Positions 21,890-34,556 are shown, counted from the first letter of the stretch. The stretch is 64,000 nucleotides of DNA from Extensimonas vulgaris (GCF_003337425.1 NZ_QPJU01000001.1:524978-588977); one strand, 5' to 3'. Translations and numbers: made by a program. Notes: generated by a model from the sequence alone, not told the origin.

Positions 21890-23452
21890 TCAAAGCCCCG
21901 GCCCCGGGGTGGCTGCGTGGGCGTCGCCCGGCGCGTCGAGCGCATCGAGCGCGACGTAGCGCTGGCGCCAGGCCTCGAAGGGCAACGTGTCCGCCGCCTC
22001 GATGGCCTTTTGCTCGGCCAGCGATGCCTGCGCCATGGCGCGGTAGCGCGCCTGTTGCGCATCCGACCACGGCAGCGCGAGCAAGGCGTCGCGCGCGGCC
22101 ATCGACTGGTGCAGCGCGAAGTCGGCGTAGCTGTTGCCGTGCGCCTGGGCCATGCGTGCGAGCACGCGCGCCGAGGGCGTCTGCTCGGGCTCGTGCACCC
22201 GTGCCAACGCCTGCTGCAAGGCATCGCTGTAATCGCTGCCGCCCTGCGCGGCGTCGAGCGCGGCGGCCAGCGGCACGCAGGCGTCGAGCACTTCCTGCGC
22301 CCAGGCAACGAGCGGCACGCTCCGGCCCTGGCGTTGCAGGCACAGGCCGGGCTCGCGCCCGCGCTCGGCGGCCAGCTGCTGGTTGCGCTGCAGCTCGGTG
22401 ATTTCTTCAGGCGTGTCGGGCGGGCTGTCGCTGAGCAGGCAGTGCAGCAAAAACACGTCGAGCACGCGCATGGTCGCCGCGCTGATGCCGACGGGCTCGA
22501 ACGGGTCGATGTCCATCAGGCGCACCTCGACGTATTCGACGCCGCGCTCGCGCAGCGCGTGCAAGGGGCGCTCGCCGCTGCGCGTGGTGCGCTTGGGGCG
22601 GATGGTGCTGTAAAACTCGTTTTCGATCTGCAGCAAGCTGGTGGCAAGCTGGTTGTAGTCGCCGCCCGGATTGCGTATCCCCACGGCCTCATAGGGCGGA
22701 TAGGGCCGTGTGAGCGCTTCGTACAGCGAGGCGGCGTAGCCCTCGAGGCTGTTGTAGCTCACCGCAAGGCTGGCCTGCGCCTCGCTCTGGTACCCGAGCC
22801 GCCCCATGCGCAGCGAGGTCGCGTGCGGCAGATACAGCGCATTGGGCCCCAGCGGCTGCAGGTTGTGCACGCGCCCTTGCACGAAGCAGGGACACAAGGC
22901 AGGCGAGGCGCCGAACAGGTACAGCAGCACGAACGCATGGCGGCGGAAGTTGCGGATCAGCGCAAAGTAGCCCGCGCTGTCCACGCCCGGCAGCGACCAG
23001 TTGTAGTGCACCCCTGAAATCATCTGCATGCGTCGGCCGTAGCGGTGCCCCAGGCCCATGCGGTAAACGCTCTTGGCGCGGCCCACGTTGGACGCGCCAA
23101 AGCGCGCGAGCGGAATGGTCTCGTCGGTGGGCAGCGTGCAGGGCATGCTCGCGTTCCACAGCAGCTCTCCTTGCGCGTGCAGCGTGCGCGCGACGTATTG
23201 GTGGATTTCGGTGAGCTCGTCCACGCACGCGCCCACACCCACGCGCGCGCTGGTGACGAGCTCGAGCTGCGACTCGCTGTAGTCGGTGGTGATGTGCGGG
23301 TGCGTGAGCGCAGAGCCGAGCGCGAGCGGATGCGGCGTGAGCGCGAGGCTGCCGTCGGGCAGCACGCGCAGGCCCTCTTTTTCGATGCCGCGGCGCATGC
23401 CGGCGATGGCCTGGGGCGCGAGGGCGTGGATTTTTTCTTGCAAGGTGCTCAT
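21890..23452 (-). CDS. gshA: Glutamate-cysteine ligase
   Basis: First step of glutathione synthesis: ATP-dependent joining of glutamate and cysteine. The 520-residue protein matches the E. coli-type GshA family, with RRGIEKEGLRV near the N-terminus, TTDYSESQLELVT, ISGVHYNWSLP, VRLMDIDPFEPVGI and NQQLAAERGREPGL. ATG at 23452 gives the usual start. The C-terminus ends in a short low-complexity tail, and the TGA is 1 bp from an F1 element. A glutathione synthetase gene is not in the window. Confidence 0.95.
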   Translation of the reverse strand: MSTLQEKIHALAPQAIAGMRRGIEKEGLRVLPDGSLALTPHPLALGSALTHPHITTDYSESQLELVTSARVGVGACVDELTEIHQYVARTLHAQGELLWNASMPCTLPTDETIPLARFGASNVGRAKSVYRMGLGHRYGRRMQMISGVHYNWSLPGVDSAGYFALIRNFRRHAFVLLYLFGASPALCPCFVQGRVHNLQPLGPNALYLPHATSLRMGRLGYQSEAQASLAVSYNSLEGYAASLYEALTRPYPPYEAVGIRNPGGDYNQLATSLLQIENEFYSTIRPKRTTRSGERPLHALRERGVEYVEVRLMDIDPFEPVGISAATMRVLDVFLLHCLLSDSPPDTPEEITELQRNQQLAAERGREPGLCLQRQGRSVPLVAWAQEVLDACVPLAAALDAAQGGSDYSDALQQALARVHEPEQTPSARVLARMAQAHGNSYADFALHQSMAARDALLALPWSDAQQARYRAMAQASLAEQKAIEAADTLPFEAWRQRYVALDALDAPGDAHAATPGPGL

Positions 23453-23558
23453 TGTCGAAATCGGATGGAAATTCGGCCCGGAACTTACCACGGCACCCAT
23501 GAATGTGCTGAACGGGGGATGAAACGCCGCCCCTGCGCCGGCATGAACGTTCGAAAGC

Positions 23559-24821
23559 TCAAGCGCCGCGCAATGCGCCCACGCCGCCCCCGTACAGCCA
23601 GGGCTGGTCGAGCAATTGCGCCCCGAGCAAGCGCAGCGCTGCGTCGCGCGCCCAGCGCACGGGCCCGCGCGCATGGAAGATCTGGCCGTTGCGCACCGCG
23701 CGCTCCTGCACGCGGGCCGCGCGCTGCCAGCGATTGAGCGCGTAGCGGCGCAGGCGCAAGGGCACTTCCAGCGCGTCCATGGCGAGCGCACGTTCGAGTT
23801 CGGCCGCGTCCTCGATGGCCATGCCTGCGCCTTGCGCGAGGTAGGGGCGCATCGGGTGGGCCGCGTCGCCCAGCAGCGCGACCAGACCGCGCGCCATCTC
23901 GTGCGGCCCGCGCAGCGGCGGGCGGTCGCACAGCGGCCACAGGCGCCAGCCGCAACCCGCCGCGGCCACGCCGTGCACCACGTGCTGCAGCGCACTGCAG
24001 CTGCCATGCAGCGCGGCGGCGAGGTCGGCGGCGTTCGCCGCGTGATCCCAGGATTCGAGATTTTGCGGCGCCGGCCCTTCGACGAGCACCACGAGGTTGT
24101 GCAGCTCGCTGCGGCGCACCGGGTAGTGCACCGCGTGCAAGCGCGGGCCGAGCCAGAGCGTGACTTGGTTGACATAGTCGCGCCCTGCAAGGCCCGGCAA
24201 ATCCGCGAGCGCCTCGGGCGGTACGAGCGCGCGGTACGCGAGGTGGCCCGAGACGCGCGGCGGCAGGTCGCCCAGGAGCTGCGCGCGCGTGCGGCTCCAC
24301 AGGCCGTCGGCGCCGAGCAGCGCGTCGCCTTCGATCGGCTTGCCGGCGCTGCCGCCCCCGGTGACGGTTGTGGCGCCGCTCGCGGTGACGGTGGCGGTGA
24401 CGGCGCCACCGTCGTCGCTGAAGCGCTCCAGGCGCTGACCCAGGTGCAGCGCGATGTCAGGGTGCGCAATCGCGGCGGCGTGTAACAAGCCATGCAGATC
24501 GGCGCGGTGAATGGTCACGTACGGCGCACCGTAGCGCTGCTGCATGGCGGCGCCGAGCGGCAGCACCGCGAGTTCGCGCCCCGAGAGCGCACAGCGCACC
24601 TGGATGCGCTGCGGCAGCGCCGCCACGGCCTGCAGCGCCTGCGCAAGCCCCCAACCGTGCAGGATGCGCACCACGTTGGGGCCGAGCTGCACGCCCGCGC
24701 CGACTTCGCTAAAGGCCGCGGCGCGCTCATAGAGGCGCACCTGCCAGCCCGCACGCGCCGCGGCGAGCGCGCCCGCCAGGCCGCCGATGCCGCCGCCTGC
24801 GATCAGGAGCTGTTTTTGCAT
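23559..24821 (-). CDS. FAD-dependent monooxygenase (salicylate-hydroxylase-like)
   Basis: A 420-residue class A flavoprotein monooxygenase. The N-terminal dinucleotide fold is LIAGGGIGGLAGALAAARAG, the middle motif is GDALLGADGLWSRTR, and the C-terminal FAD motif is ALLGDAAHPMRPYLAQGAGM. It is close to salicylate hydroxylase and UbiH-like enzymes, which hydroxylate aromatic rings using NAD(P)H. The region around 150-170 carries a Thr/Gly/Val-rich stretch (VTATVTASGATTVTGGG) longer than usual, probably a surface loop. The neighbours give no pathway, so the substrate is unknown. Confidence 0.85.
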   Translation of the reverse strand: MQKQLLIAGGGIGGLAGALAAARAGWQVRLYERAAAFSEVGAGVQLGPNVVRILHGWGLAQALQAVAALPQRIQVRCALSGRELAVLPLGAAMQQRYGAPYVTIHRADLHGLLHAAAIAHPDIALHLGQRLERFSDDGGAVTATVTASGATTVTGGGSAGKPIEGDALLGADGLWSRTRAQLLGDLPPRVSGHLAYRALVPPEALADLPGLAGRDYVNQVTLWLGPRLHAVHYPVRRSELHNLVVLVEGPAPQNLESWDHAANAADLAAALHGSCSALQHVVHGVAAAGCGWRLWPLCDRPPLRGPHEMARGLVALLGDAAHPMRPYLAQGAGMAIEDAAELERALAMDALEVPLRLRRYALNRWQRAARVQERAVRNGQIFHARGPVRWARDAALRLLGAQLLDQPWLYGGGVGALRGA

Positions 24822-24839
24822 CCGCCTGGGATCAGCTTG

Positions 24840-27656
<2,817 letters not shown>

Positions 27657-27858
27657 CGATTCTCCCAACGTAGTCAAAGAATGCGCCATTTTGACAAACC
27701 TGCGCCGCGCGCAGCGCCGTTTCCAGCAAAACATCACCCCACGCTCGGGCATGGCCGATCCGCCCCGCCGGACCGCCCCTGGAAAGTCAAATGCAAAAAA
27801 ATCGCCGCCCGCCAAGATATTTCTCAAAACAGCGGCGCCCCGCGCGCAGCAAAGGATG

Positions 27859-27886
27859 AAAAAAGCCAGGCACTCGCCGCCTGGCT
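27859..27886 (-). terminator. Rho-independent terminator
   Basis: An 8-bp perfect stem (AGCCAGGC/GCCTGGCT) with a 7-nt loop is followed on the minus strand by TTTTTT. It would stop transcripts coming from the H-NS-like gene or from a small RNA before they reach acnA. Confidence 0.75.
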
Positions 27887-28000
27887 CTTATTAACATCCT
27901 CGCGGGGACCGGCTGAGCCCGATCCACGCACACATCGAATCTCTATGGCTTCATGCGGGGTACGATACAAATGAATCAAAGTCGAAGATTCGATGATCCC
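27859..28000 (-). ncRNA. Candidate small RNA ending in a rho-independent terminator
   Basis: Read on the minus strand, a stem pairing CATCGAATCT with AGATTCGATG (43-nt loop region) is followed about 45 bases later by AGCCAGGC-GGCGAGT-GCCTGGCT and a run of six T. The terminator is well formed only in this direction. Its distance from the upstream H-NS-like gene (about 260 bp) is large for a simple gene terminator. No -10/-35 pair was certain, so the 5' end is a guess. Confidence 0.35.
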
Positions 28001-28146
28001 GATCGCGCACAAAACCACCCAAAGCCCACAAAAACAAGAAAGGCCTCAAAGGCACGGGGAATACAGAGCCGAGACGGCTGAGCCAGATCGGGCAAAATAG
28101 AATGCACACCCGCGGAATGCGTGCCAACGCAAACCGCAAACGTCAC

Positions 28147-28446
28147 TCAAATCGCGTATTGCTCGCGATTTTCTTTGGGCATCCACCTCGGCGGCTTGCC
28201 ACGCCCCGTCCAGGTCTTGCCCGTCACGGGATCACGGTATTTGGGCGGCACTTTGCTGCCTGCCGTCGCGCTGCGCCCGCGGCTGGGTGCGCGCATCGAC
28301 GGAAATACGTCCTGCACCGTCAAACCGAACTCATCCACCAAAGTACGCACTTGCGCCAGGGCATTCGCCACTTCACGCTCCCGCGCCTCTTTGATTTGCT
28401 GCTCCAGGGCTTCACGCTGCTTCAGAAGTTCTTTATAGCTGTTCAT
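28147..28446 (-). CDS. H-NS-family nucleoid-associated protein
   Basis: A 99-residue protein of the H-NS histone family as found in Burkholderia and relatives. The N-terminal half is a coiled coil for oligomerisation (YKELLKQREALEQQIKEARE). The C-terminal DNA-binding motif is KYRDPVTGKTWTGRGKPPRW, where TGRGKPP is the AT-hook-like loop. It should silence AT-rich DNA. A good -10 element (TATAAT, 28479-28484 on the minus strand) lies upstream. Confidence 0.92.
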   Translation of the reverse strand: MNSYKELLKQREALEQQIKEAREREVANALAQVRTLVDEFGLTVQDVFPSMRAPSRGRSATAGSKVPPKYRDPVTGKTWTGRGKPPRWMPKENREQYAI

Positions 28447-28478
28447 GGTATCGATGGAAAGGACATTGTAGAAGTGCC

Positions 28479-28484
28479 ATTATA
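28479..28484 (-). promoter_or_regulatory. -10 promoter element for the H-NS-like gene
   Basis: A perfect TATAAT lies 33 bp upstream of the start codon on the minus strand, in an A/T-rich stretch. A matching -35 is weak. Confidence 0.5.
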
Positions 28485-28647
28485 AACACATAATTTTCCA
28501 ATTGGATTCAGGCACTTCCCATGAAGCCGCTCAGCACAAAAAGCCCCTTATCGACATCAGCGAGAGACGCGCTGCCTGGCGCGCAAGCCGTCCCCATTGC
28601 GACACCGGAACTACGTCCACCGCCACGATAGGACGGTAAAACCCAGC

Positions 28648-29208
28648 TCAAGGTTGTAATGAAAAGCGCAAAGGGGGATCGCCCGCATTCTTTGCCCCGC
28701 TTTCACGTACCGCTGCAATACGTTGCACGAAACGATCCGGTTGTGGCAAAAATCCTTCTTCATACGCGACGATATGCAAGCCTGCGCAGACTTGGAGTAA
28801 CTCACCCGAACGCAGCAAAAACTCCGGCCGCGCCGGACGTCCCACGGTTTCATTGCCTTGCGCAAAGGTTTCGTAAATCAATACCCCACCGGGTGCCAGG
28901 CTTTGCACGAGCGCGGGAAACAAAGGCCGCCACAAATAATTCGTGACGAGCACCGCACCGAAACTGCGCCCGGCAAAAGGCCAGGGGCCGTTTTCGAGGT
29001 CGGCGCACACCAGTTCACCCAACCCTGCACAGGCAGACAGGGCCTGCGGCGACGCATCCACACCGACCACCGCGTACCCTTGGGCGTGCAGCCAGCGCAA
29101 GTGGCGCCCCGCCCCGCACGCCACGTCGAGCACCGTGCTGCCGGGCGCTACCAGATGCGCCCAGCGGCGCACCCATTCCGATGGAAGCTGCGTACCATGC
29201 ATCTGCAA
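28648..29208 (-). CDS. SAM-dependent methyltransferase
   Basis: A 186-residue class I methyltransferase. Motif I is VLDVACGAGRHLRWL, followed by VVGVDASPQAL, and the post-motif segment is LAPGGVLIYETFAQGNE. It resembles the TehB-like/UbiE-type small methyltransferases; the substrate is unknown. ATG at 29208 or two codons later is possible. The DNA directly upstream contains a short family S fragment. Confidence 0.85.
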   Translation of the reverse strand: MQMHGTQLPSEWVRRWAHLVAPGSTVLDVACGAGRHLRWLHAQGYAVVGVDASPQALSACAGLGELVCADLENGPWPFAGRSFGAVLVTNYLWRPLFPALVQSLAPGGVLIYETFAQGNETVGRPARPEFLLRSGELLQVCAGLHIVAYEEGFLPQPDRFVQRIAAVRESGAKNAGDPPLRFSLQP

Positions 29209-29214
29209 TTACTC

Positions 29215-29266
29215 CTGAAAAATGAGCTGCTTGCACTGATTCTGCCTTGGTTTGGCGCCAAAATGA
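29215..29266 (+). repeat. Short intergenic repeat fragment, family S (copy 11)
   Basis: GAAAAATGAGCTGCTTGCACTGATTC followed by TGGTTTGGCGCC carries one arm and part of the tail of family S, between the methyltransferase gene and a small membrane-protein gene. Confidence 0.5.
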
Positions 29267-29276
29267 CCCAAAAATT

Positions 29277-29444
29277 TCAGAAACAAGCCCACAACTGGTT
29301 CGCGAGCAGCACCATGAAGTCAGGGGCGGTGTACGAAGCAAACACCCCCAGCAATGCCAGGCACACAAGGCCCCAGGCCAGCCAGCGCCACCGGGGACGC
29401 CACCGGTTTCTCACGTCGTCGCGCTGAGACCTTGCCGCACCCAT
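29277..29444 (-). CDS. Small single-span membrane protein, unknown function
   Basis: A 55-residue frame with a basic N-terminus (RNRWRPRWRW), one hydrophobic segment (LAWGLVCLALLGVFASY) and a short tail ending DFMVLLANQLWACF. The layout is that of a bitopic membrane protein with its basic end in the cytoplasm. The ATG at 29444 has only a weak ribosome-binding site and overlaps nothing essential. It sits between an MFS gene and a methyltransferase gene on the same strand. It is probably real, judging by its protein-like composition, but no function is known. Confidence 0.5.
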   Translation of the reverse strand: MGAARSQRDDVRNRWRPRWRWLAWGLVCLALLGVFASYTAPDFMVLLANQLWACF

Positions 29445-29458
29445 GGCCGCGTACCCGC

Positions 29459-30691
29459 TTACACCGACTGGGCGGCTGCCCTGCGGTACGGTGCCTCTCT
29501 GACAGGGAGGTTGACCAGCCCCGCAAACACCCCCAGCGCGATCGCGATGAGCCACACGGTGTCATAGCTGCCGGTTCGATCGTACAAATAACCACCGAGC
29601 CAGACGCCCCAAAAGCTGCCGATCTGGTGGCTGAAAAACACCAGCCCGCCGAGCATCGAAAGATGCTGCACGCCAAAAATCTGCGCCACCGTGGCGTTGG
29701 TCGGCGGCACGGTGGAAAGCCACAGCAGCCCGATCACGGCAGAAAACACATATACCGAAAGCGGACTGAGCGGCAGCAGCAGGAACACGCTGATCGCCAC
29801 GGCGCGCGCAAAATAAATGGCCGCCAGAATGAAGCGCTTGGGCATGCGCTGCCCCATCACCCCGGCCGCATAACTGCCCAGCACGTTGAAAAGGCCGATC
29901 AGCGCGAGCGCCTGGCTGCCCACCTGCGGTGACAAGCCATGGTCCTTGAGGTAACTGGGCATGTGCACGCCGATGAACACCACCTGGAAGCCGCACACGA
30001 AGTAGCCTGCCATCAGCAACAGATAGCTCGGGCAGGCCAGCGCCTCGCGCAGCGCCTGCCCCGCGCTCTGCGCGCGTGGAGCGTGCGCCGCGCCCTGAAA
30101 CCCCGGCTCGCGCAGGCCCCAGGCCAGCGGCACGATCAAGAGCGCCAGCAGGGCCAGCGCGAGCAGCGCCTGCTGCCAGCCTAGGTGCAAAAGCAGGCCG
30201 CCTTCCACCGGCACCATGAGAAACTGCCCGAACGAGCCCGCAGCCGCCGTCACGCCCATGGCCCAGGAGCGCTTGTGCGGCGCGATCTGCCGCCCCAGCA
30301 CGCCATAGACCACGGCATACGTAGTGCCCGCCTGCGCGGCGCCGATGAGCACGCCCGCGCTCAGGGCAAACAGCAGCGGCGTGCGCGCCCAGGCCATGCC
30401 CGCGAGCCCGAGCGCGTACAGCAGCGCCCCGCCGACAAGCACGCGAAAAGCGCCGAAGCGGTCCGCCAGCATGCCCGCGAGCACGCCGAGCAGGCCCCAG
30501 GCCAGGTTCTGGATCGCGATCGCGAGCGCAAAGCTCTGGCGCGTCCAGCCCAGCTCCTGCGTGATCGGCTGCAGCCACAGCCCGAAGCCATGGCGTATGC
30601 CCATCGACAAGGTGACGATGGCCGCACCGCAGGCGAGCACCTGCAGCATGGGCAGGCTGCCCGCAGAGGAGGAATGGTTTGCTTGTGTCAT
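29459..30691 (-). CDS. Major facilitator superfamily transporter
   Basis: A 410-residue inner-membrane protein with about 12 hydrophobic segments, including the loop 2-3 motif GMLADRFGAFRVLVGG and the repeat GQRMPKRFILA in the second half. It resembles oxalate/formate-antiporter-like or monocarboxylate MFS proteins (YbfB/OxlT group), with SMGIRHGFGLWLQPIT in helix 1. The substrate is unknown. ATG at 30691 gives a normal short cytoplasmic N-terminus; upstream in-frame sequence overlaps dut and is not homologous. Confidence 0.87.
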   Translation of the reverse strand: MTQANHSSSAGSLPMLQVLACGAAIVTLSMGIRHGFGLWLQPITQELGWTRQSFALAIAIQNLAWGLLGVLAGMLADRFGAFRVLVGGALLYALGLAGMAWARTPLLFALSAGVLIGAAQAGTTYAVVYGVLGRQIAPHKRSWAMGVTAAAGSFGQFLMVPVEGGLLLHLGWQQALLALALLALLIVPLAWGLREPGFQGAAHAPRAQSAGQALREALACPSYLLLMAGYFVCGFQVVFIGVHMPSYLKDHGLSPQVGSQALALIGLFNVLGSYAAGVMGQRMPKRFILAAIYFARAVAISVFLLLPLSPLSVYVFSAVIGLLWLSTVPPTNATVAQIFGVQHLSMLGGLVFFSHQIGSFWGVWLGGYLYDRTGSYDTVWLIAIALGVFAGLVNLPVREAPYRRAAAQSV

Positions 30692-30716
30692 GAAAAAACC
30701 TTGCCCCCATCCACCC

Positions 30717-31166
30717 TCACGCCGTGCCCGTGGAGCCATAGCCGCCGGTGCCGCGCGCGCTCGGCGCGGCGAAATCGGACACCACGTTGAACTCGGCCTG
30801 CAGCACCGGCACGATGACGAGTTGCGCAATGCGCTCCATGGGTTGCAGCGTGTACGCCTGCGCGCTGCGGTTCCAGGCGCTGACCATCAGCTGTCCCTGG
30901 TAGTCGCTATCGATCAAACCCACGAGGTTGCCAAGCACGATGCCGTGCTTGTGCCCCAGCCCCGAGCGCGGCAGGATCAAGGCGGCGTAGCCCGGGTCTT
31001 GCAAATGGATCGCAATCCCCGTGGGCACGAGCGCGCACGCGCCCGCCTCCAGCGTGAGCGGCGCATCCAGGCAGGCGCGCAAATCCAGGCCCGCGCTGCC
31101 GGGCGTGGCGTACGCGGGCAATTGCTGCGCCATGCGCGCATCCAAAATCTTCACATCGACCTTCAC
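30717..31166 (-). CDS. dut: dUTP diphosphatase
   Basis: Hydrolyses dUTP to dUMP, protecting DNA from uracil and feeding dTMP synthesis. It is a trimeric dUTPase of 149 residues with the five motifs: [43 protein letters not shown] and [10 protein letters not shown]. The start is a GTG (31166) with GAGAGGA upstream; no in-frame ATG fits the family N-terminus. It follows coaBC on the same strand, a conserved pairing. Confidence 0.95.
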   Translation of the reverse strand: MKVDVKILDARMAQQLPAYATPGSAGLDLRACLDAPLTLEAGACALVPTGIAIHLQDPGYAALILPRSGLGHKHGIVLGNLVGLIDSDYQGQLMVSAWNRSAQAYTLQPMERIAQLVIVPVLQAEFNVVSDFAAPSARGTGGYGSTGTA

Positions 31167-31239
31167 GGCATCCTCTCGCACGAAGTAAAAAATGGGACGC
31201 GCTGCGCCCCGAACAAAGCGACGAACTCTGCGCGCAGCG

Positions 31240-32463
31240 TCAATGGTGCGGCAGGCGCGCGGCGATCTCGGCGACGAGCTGCTGCGCGAGCACGCGCTTG
31301 GACGCGCGCGGCAGTTCACGGTGGCCATTCGCATCGACGAGCAGCAAGGCGTTGTCGTCCTGCCCGAAGGTCGCCGGGCCGATGTTGCCCACGAGCAGCG
31401 GCACACCCTTGCGCAGGCGCTTGGCGCTGGACTGGGCGAGCAAGTCCTCGCTCTCGGCGGCAAAACCCACGCAATACAGCGCGCCGCTGCGCGCCTGCGG
31501 CAGTTGCGCCACGGTGGCGAGGATGTCGGGATTTTCCACGAATCGCAGAACCGGCGGCTCGCCCGAGCCATCCTTCTTGATCTTGTGCGCGGCCTGCGTG
31601 GCCGGGCGCCAGTCGGCCACGGCCGCGGTGGCAATGAAGACCGAGGCGCTTTGCACCTGCTGCAGCACGGCGTCGAGCATTTGCTGCGCCGACTGCACGT
31701 CGATGCGCCGCACGCCACGCGGCGTGGGCAGGTGCACCGGCCCAGCGACGAGCGTGACTTCGGCCCCGGCCGCGCGCGCCGCGCGTGCGATGGCAAAGCC
31801 CATCTTGCCGCTCGAATGGTTGGTGATGCCGCGCACCGGGTCTATGGCCTCGAAGGTCGGCCCCGCGGTGATGAGCACCTTGCGCCCGACGAGCAGCTTC
31901 GGAGTCAAGAAAGCCGTCAATTCCTCGACCAGCTCGTGCGGCTCGAGCATGCGCCCGTCGCCGGTTTCACCGCAGGCCTGGTCGCCGCAGCCCACGCCCA
32001 GCACCGTGGCGCCGTCCTGAGCCACCTGCGCGAGGTTGCGCTGCGTCGCGGGGTGGGCCCACATCTCGCGGTTCATGGCCGGCGCGAGCAGCAGCGGCAC
32101 ACGCTCGCGCGGGCGCGCGAGGCACAGCAGGCTGAGCAGCTCGTCAGCGCGGCCCTGCGCGAGGCGTGCGATGAAGTCGGCGCTCGCAGGCGCGATCAGT
32201 ACCGCGTCGGCGTTGCGGCTCAGGTTGATGTGCGGCATGTTGTTGGGCTCGCGCGCATCCCACTGCGAACCATAGACGGGCCGCCCCGACAGCGCCTGCA
32301 TGGTCACGGGCGTGATGAACTGCGCCGCCGCCTCGGTCATCACCACCTGCACCGTGGCGCCCGCGCGCTGCAGCTGGCGGCAAAGCTCCGCGGCCTTGTA
32401 ACAGGCCACGCCGCCGCTCAGGCCCAGTACGATGTGTTTGCCCGCAAGTTCCTCGTCGTTCAT
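31240..32463 (-). CDS. coaBC: Bifunctional phosphopantothenoylcysteine decarboxylase / synthase
   Basis: Two steps of coenzyme A synthesis: CTP-dependent joining of cysteine to phosphopantothenate (CoaB, C-terminal half) and flavin-dependent decarboxylation (CoaC, N-terminal half). It has 407 residues. CoaC motifs include [21 protein letters not shown] with the catalytic His, [10 protein letters not shown] and the CGETGDGRM Cys region. CoaB contains [22 protein letters not shown] and [11 protein letters not shown] at 32463 fits; a longer frame upstream is not homologous. Confidence 0.96.
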   Translation of the reverse strand: MNDEELAGKHIVLGLSGGVACYKAAELCRQLQRAGATVQVVMTEAAAQFITPVTMQALSGRPVYGSQWDAREPNNMPHINLSRNADAVLIAPASADFIARLAQGRADELLSLLCLARPRERVPLLLAPAMNREMWAHPATQRNLAQVAQDGATVLGVGCGDQACGETGDGRMLEPHELVEELTAFLTPKLLVGRKVLITAGPTFEAIDPVRGITNHSSGKMGFAIARAARAAGAEVTLVAGPVHLPTPRGVRRIDVQSAQQMLDAVLQQVQSASVFIATAAVADWRPATQAAHKIKKDGSGEPPVLRFVENPDILATVAQLPQARSGALYCVGFAAESEDLLAQSSAKRLRKGVPLLVGNIGPATFGQDDNALLLVDANGHRELPRASKRVLAQQLVAEIAARLPHH

Positions 32464-32488
32464 AGCGGCGAATGTAGCAGAGCACACC

Positions 32489-33541
32489 TCAAAATCCCGC
32501 CTCGCGCGCCAGCTGGGCCAGCAGCTGCGCCGCCGGCAGCGCACGCGCCAGCGGCGCGCCCTGCCCCGCCCAATGCGCGGCAAATTCATGCAGACCTTGT
32601 CGCACGGCGGCTGCGTGCAACTGCTTGGCCGCGTCGTAGGCCACCGGGTAAGCCGGCGGTGGCGGTGCACCTGCGGCCTTGCCCCATTCGATCAGGCGAT
32701 TGACCAGGCCGCGCGCTGGGCGCCCCGAGAGCACGCGCGTGAGCCGGGTATGCGATGCGCGCTCGCTCTGCAACTGCGCGCGGTAGGCCTCGGAGGCCGC
32801 GGACTCGGGGCACAAGATGAACGCCGTGCCCAACTGCACCGCAGCCGCACCGAGGTCCAGCGCGGCCCGAACCCCCTGTCCGTCCATGATGCCGCCCGCT
32901 GCGATCACGGGCAGGCGCGAGTGCTGCCGCAAAAGCCGCACGAGCACGGCGGTGCTCAGACCCTCGTCGGGCGCATCGGGGTCGAACACGCCGCGGTGCC
33001 CGCCCGCCTCCATGCCTTGCGCCACGATCGCATCCAGCCCTGCGCGCTCGATCTGCAGCGCCTCGTGCACATCGGTCGCCGTGGCAAGCAGAACAATGCC
33101 CGCCGCGCGCAGCGCCTGAATCCGCGCCGCGTCGGGCAGCCCGAAGTGAAAGCTCACCACCGCCGGGCGCAGCTGCAGCAGCAGCTCCACAGTTTGCGCA
33201 TCGTCACGAAAAGTTGGGTAGATCTCCTGCAAGGCCGCGGGCGGCGTCGCGCCCACTTCGGCAAACAGCGGCGCCAGATGCTGCAACCACGCGGCTTCAC
33301 CTTGGGCATCGCGCCGTGCGGGAGCATGGCAAAACACGTTCACGTTGAACGGCCGGCCCGTGCGCGCGCGGGTCGCTTCGAGCATGTCGCGTGCCTGCGC
33401 GGCGCTGCACGCGCCAATGCCCAATGAACCCAGACCACCCGCGTTGGAAACCGCTGCCGCGAGCTGCGGCGTGGACACCCCGGCCATGGGCGCCTGGATG
33501 ATGGGCCACTGCAGGCCGAGCCGGGTTTGCAGGTACGACAT
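32489..33541 (-). CDS. Nitronate monooxygenase (2-nitropropane dioxygenase family)
   Basis: A 350-residue FMN-dependent TIM-barrel protein. Motifs include [20 protein letters not shown] at the start, [20 protein letters not shown] with the catalytic His, and [15 protein letters not shown] followed by [11 protein letters not shown]. Family members oxidise alkyl nitronates such as propionate-3-nitronate, a detoxification role. It lies just before coaBC and just after a Bug-type binding protein, with no clear shared pathway. ATG at 33541 gives the canonical N-terminus. Confidence 0.88.
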   Translation of the reverse strand: MSYLQTRLGLQWPIIQAPMAGVSTPQLAAAVSNAGGLGSLGIGACSAAQARDMLEATRARTGRPFNVNVFCHAPARRDAQGEAAWLQHLAPLFAEVGATPPAALQEIYPTFRDDAQTVELLLQLRPAVVSFHFGLPDAARIQALRAAGIVLLATATDVHEALQIERAGLDAIVAQGMEAGGHRGVFDPDAPDEGLSTAVLVRLLRQHSRLPVIAAGGIMDGQGVRAALDLGAAAVQLGTAFILCPESAASEAYRAQLQSERASHTRLTRVLSGRPARGLVNRLIEWGKAAGAPPPPAYPVAYDAAKQLHAAAVRQGLHEFAAHWAGQGAPLARALPAAQLLAQLAREAGF

Positions 33542-33566
33542 GGGTGTGCTTTCAGAAAAGGACGAT

Positions 33567-34556
33567 TCACTGCGGCCGGAACCCACTGCCCTGAATGATG
33601 CGCGCCCACGCTGCGCGGTAGGCGCGTTCGCGCGCGTCGAGCTGCTCGGGCGCCATGAAGCCTACGCTCAAGCCCATGTCGGTGAGCTGCTGGCGTATGT
33701 CCGGCAGCGCCAGCACCTTGGCGAGCGCGCGCGAAAAGTCGGAAACGAACTGCGCCGGCACGCCGCGTGGCGCCCAGACGCCATAAAAAGGCGTGTCCTC
33801 CAGCCCCGCAAAGCCCAGCTCGCCGAACGTGGGCACGTCGGGCAAGACCGTCTGGCGCTGGGCGCCGACCACAGCGAGCATGTGCAGCTTGCCGCTGCGC
33901 AAATGTTCGATGAAGTCGGCCGACGAACCTATGCCCGCGGGAATCTGCTGGCCCAGCATGTCGGCGATCATCGGCGCACTGCCCTTGTAGGGCACGGCCA
34001 CCAGGTCCAAGCCATAGCGTTTGGAGAGCAGCTGCACCAGAAATTCGGGTGTGGAGGCCGGCGCGGGGATGCCGATGGCGCTTTTGCCGCCCTGCGCCTT
34101 CACCCACGCCACGTACTGCGCCAGACTGCGCGCCGGTGTGCCCGGGGCGACGGCCAGCCCGTTCACGAAGCTGGCCACACCGCCGAGCGGCACGAAATCG
34201 GTGTGCGGGTCGTAGCCCGGATGCGCGAGCACCAGCGGCAAGATGGAGATGGTGTGGTCGTGCGACAGCAGCACCGCGCTGCCATCGGCGGGCGCGGCCT
34301 TGAGCCACTGCGCCGCGAGCTGCCCGCCCGCACCGGGGCGGTTGTCCACCATGACGGGACGCTGCAGCGCATCCTTGAGCTTTTCGGCGAGCAGGCGGGC
34401 GATCACGTCCGAGCCACCCCCGGGCGGAAAACCCACGAGGATGCGCAGGGGCTTGTCCTGCGCCGCAGCCCGGGCAACAGGCCATGCCGCCGCCGCCAAC
34501 GCGCCCACGAGGAGGCGGCGACGGCTAGTGTAGTGTTTGATGCTTGATGCGACCAA
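33567..34556 (-). CDS. Bug/TctC-family periplasmic binding protein with a disturbed 5' end
   Basis: The body is a complete Bug (TctC) solute receptor of about 300 residues: [29 protein letters not shown], the [18 protein letters not shown] segment and DVPTFGEL. A signal peptide [21 protein letters not shown] is intact, but the codons before it (ACT AGC) are the CTAG end of an F1 element and no native start remains. The frame stays open across the element; the nearest usable start is a TTG at 34556 inside it, giving 329 residues. An ATG further upstream would bury the signal. The gene may still be weakly expressed or may be decaying. Confidence 0.7.
   Translation of the reverse strand: MVASSIKHYTSRRRLLVGALAAAAWPVARAAAQDKPLRILVGFPPGGGSDVIARLLAEKLKDALQRPVMVDNRPGAGGQLAAQWLKAAPADGSAVLLSHDHTISILPLVLAHPGYDPHTDFVPLGGVASFVNGLAVAPGTPARSLAQYVAWVKAQGGKSAIGIPAPASTPEFLVQLLSKRYGLDLVAVPYKGSAPMIADMLGQQIPAGIGSSADFIEHLRSGKLHMLAVVGAQRQTVLPDVPTFGELGFAGLEDTPFYGVWAPRGVPAQFVSDFSRALAKVLALPDIRQQLTDMGLSVGFMAPEQLDARERAYRAAWARIIQGSGFRPQ

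Larger units (their letters stand above)
27657..28146. other. 490-bp gap between acnA and the H-NS-like gene
   Basis: It contains no convincing protein gene. It holds a terminator-like hairpin (27859-27886) and, upstream of it on the minus strand, a 10-bp perfect inverted repeat (27933-27942 with 27986-27995). Together these make a candidate small RNA, listed separately. The remaining DNA is A-rich on the plus strand. Confidence 0.6.

Noticed and set aside
24335-24420. The Thr/Gly/Val-rich stretch in the FAD monooxygenase as another repeat insertion
   Set aside because: Its DNA shows simple internal repetition (GTGACGG) but no match to the S, F1, F2 or F3 families.
21890-24493. An 867-codon frame that joins gshA to upstream sequence
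   Set aside because: The upper part is the wrong frame of the FAD monooxygenase gene; GshA begins at 23452.
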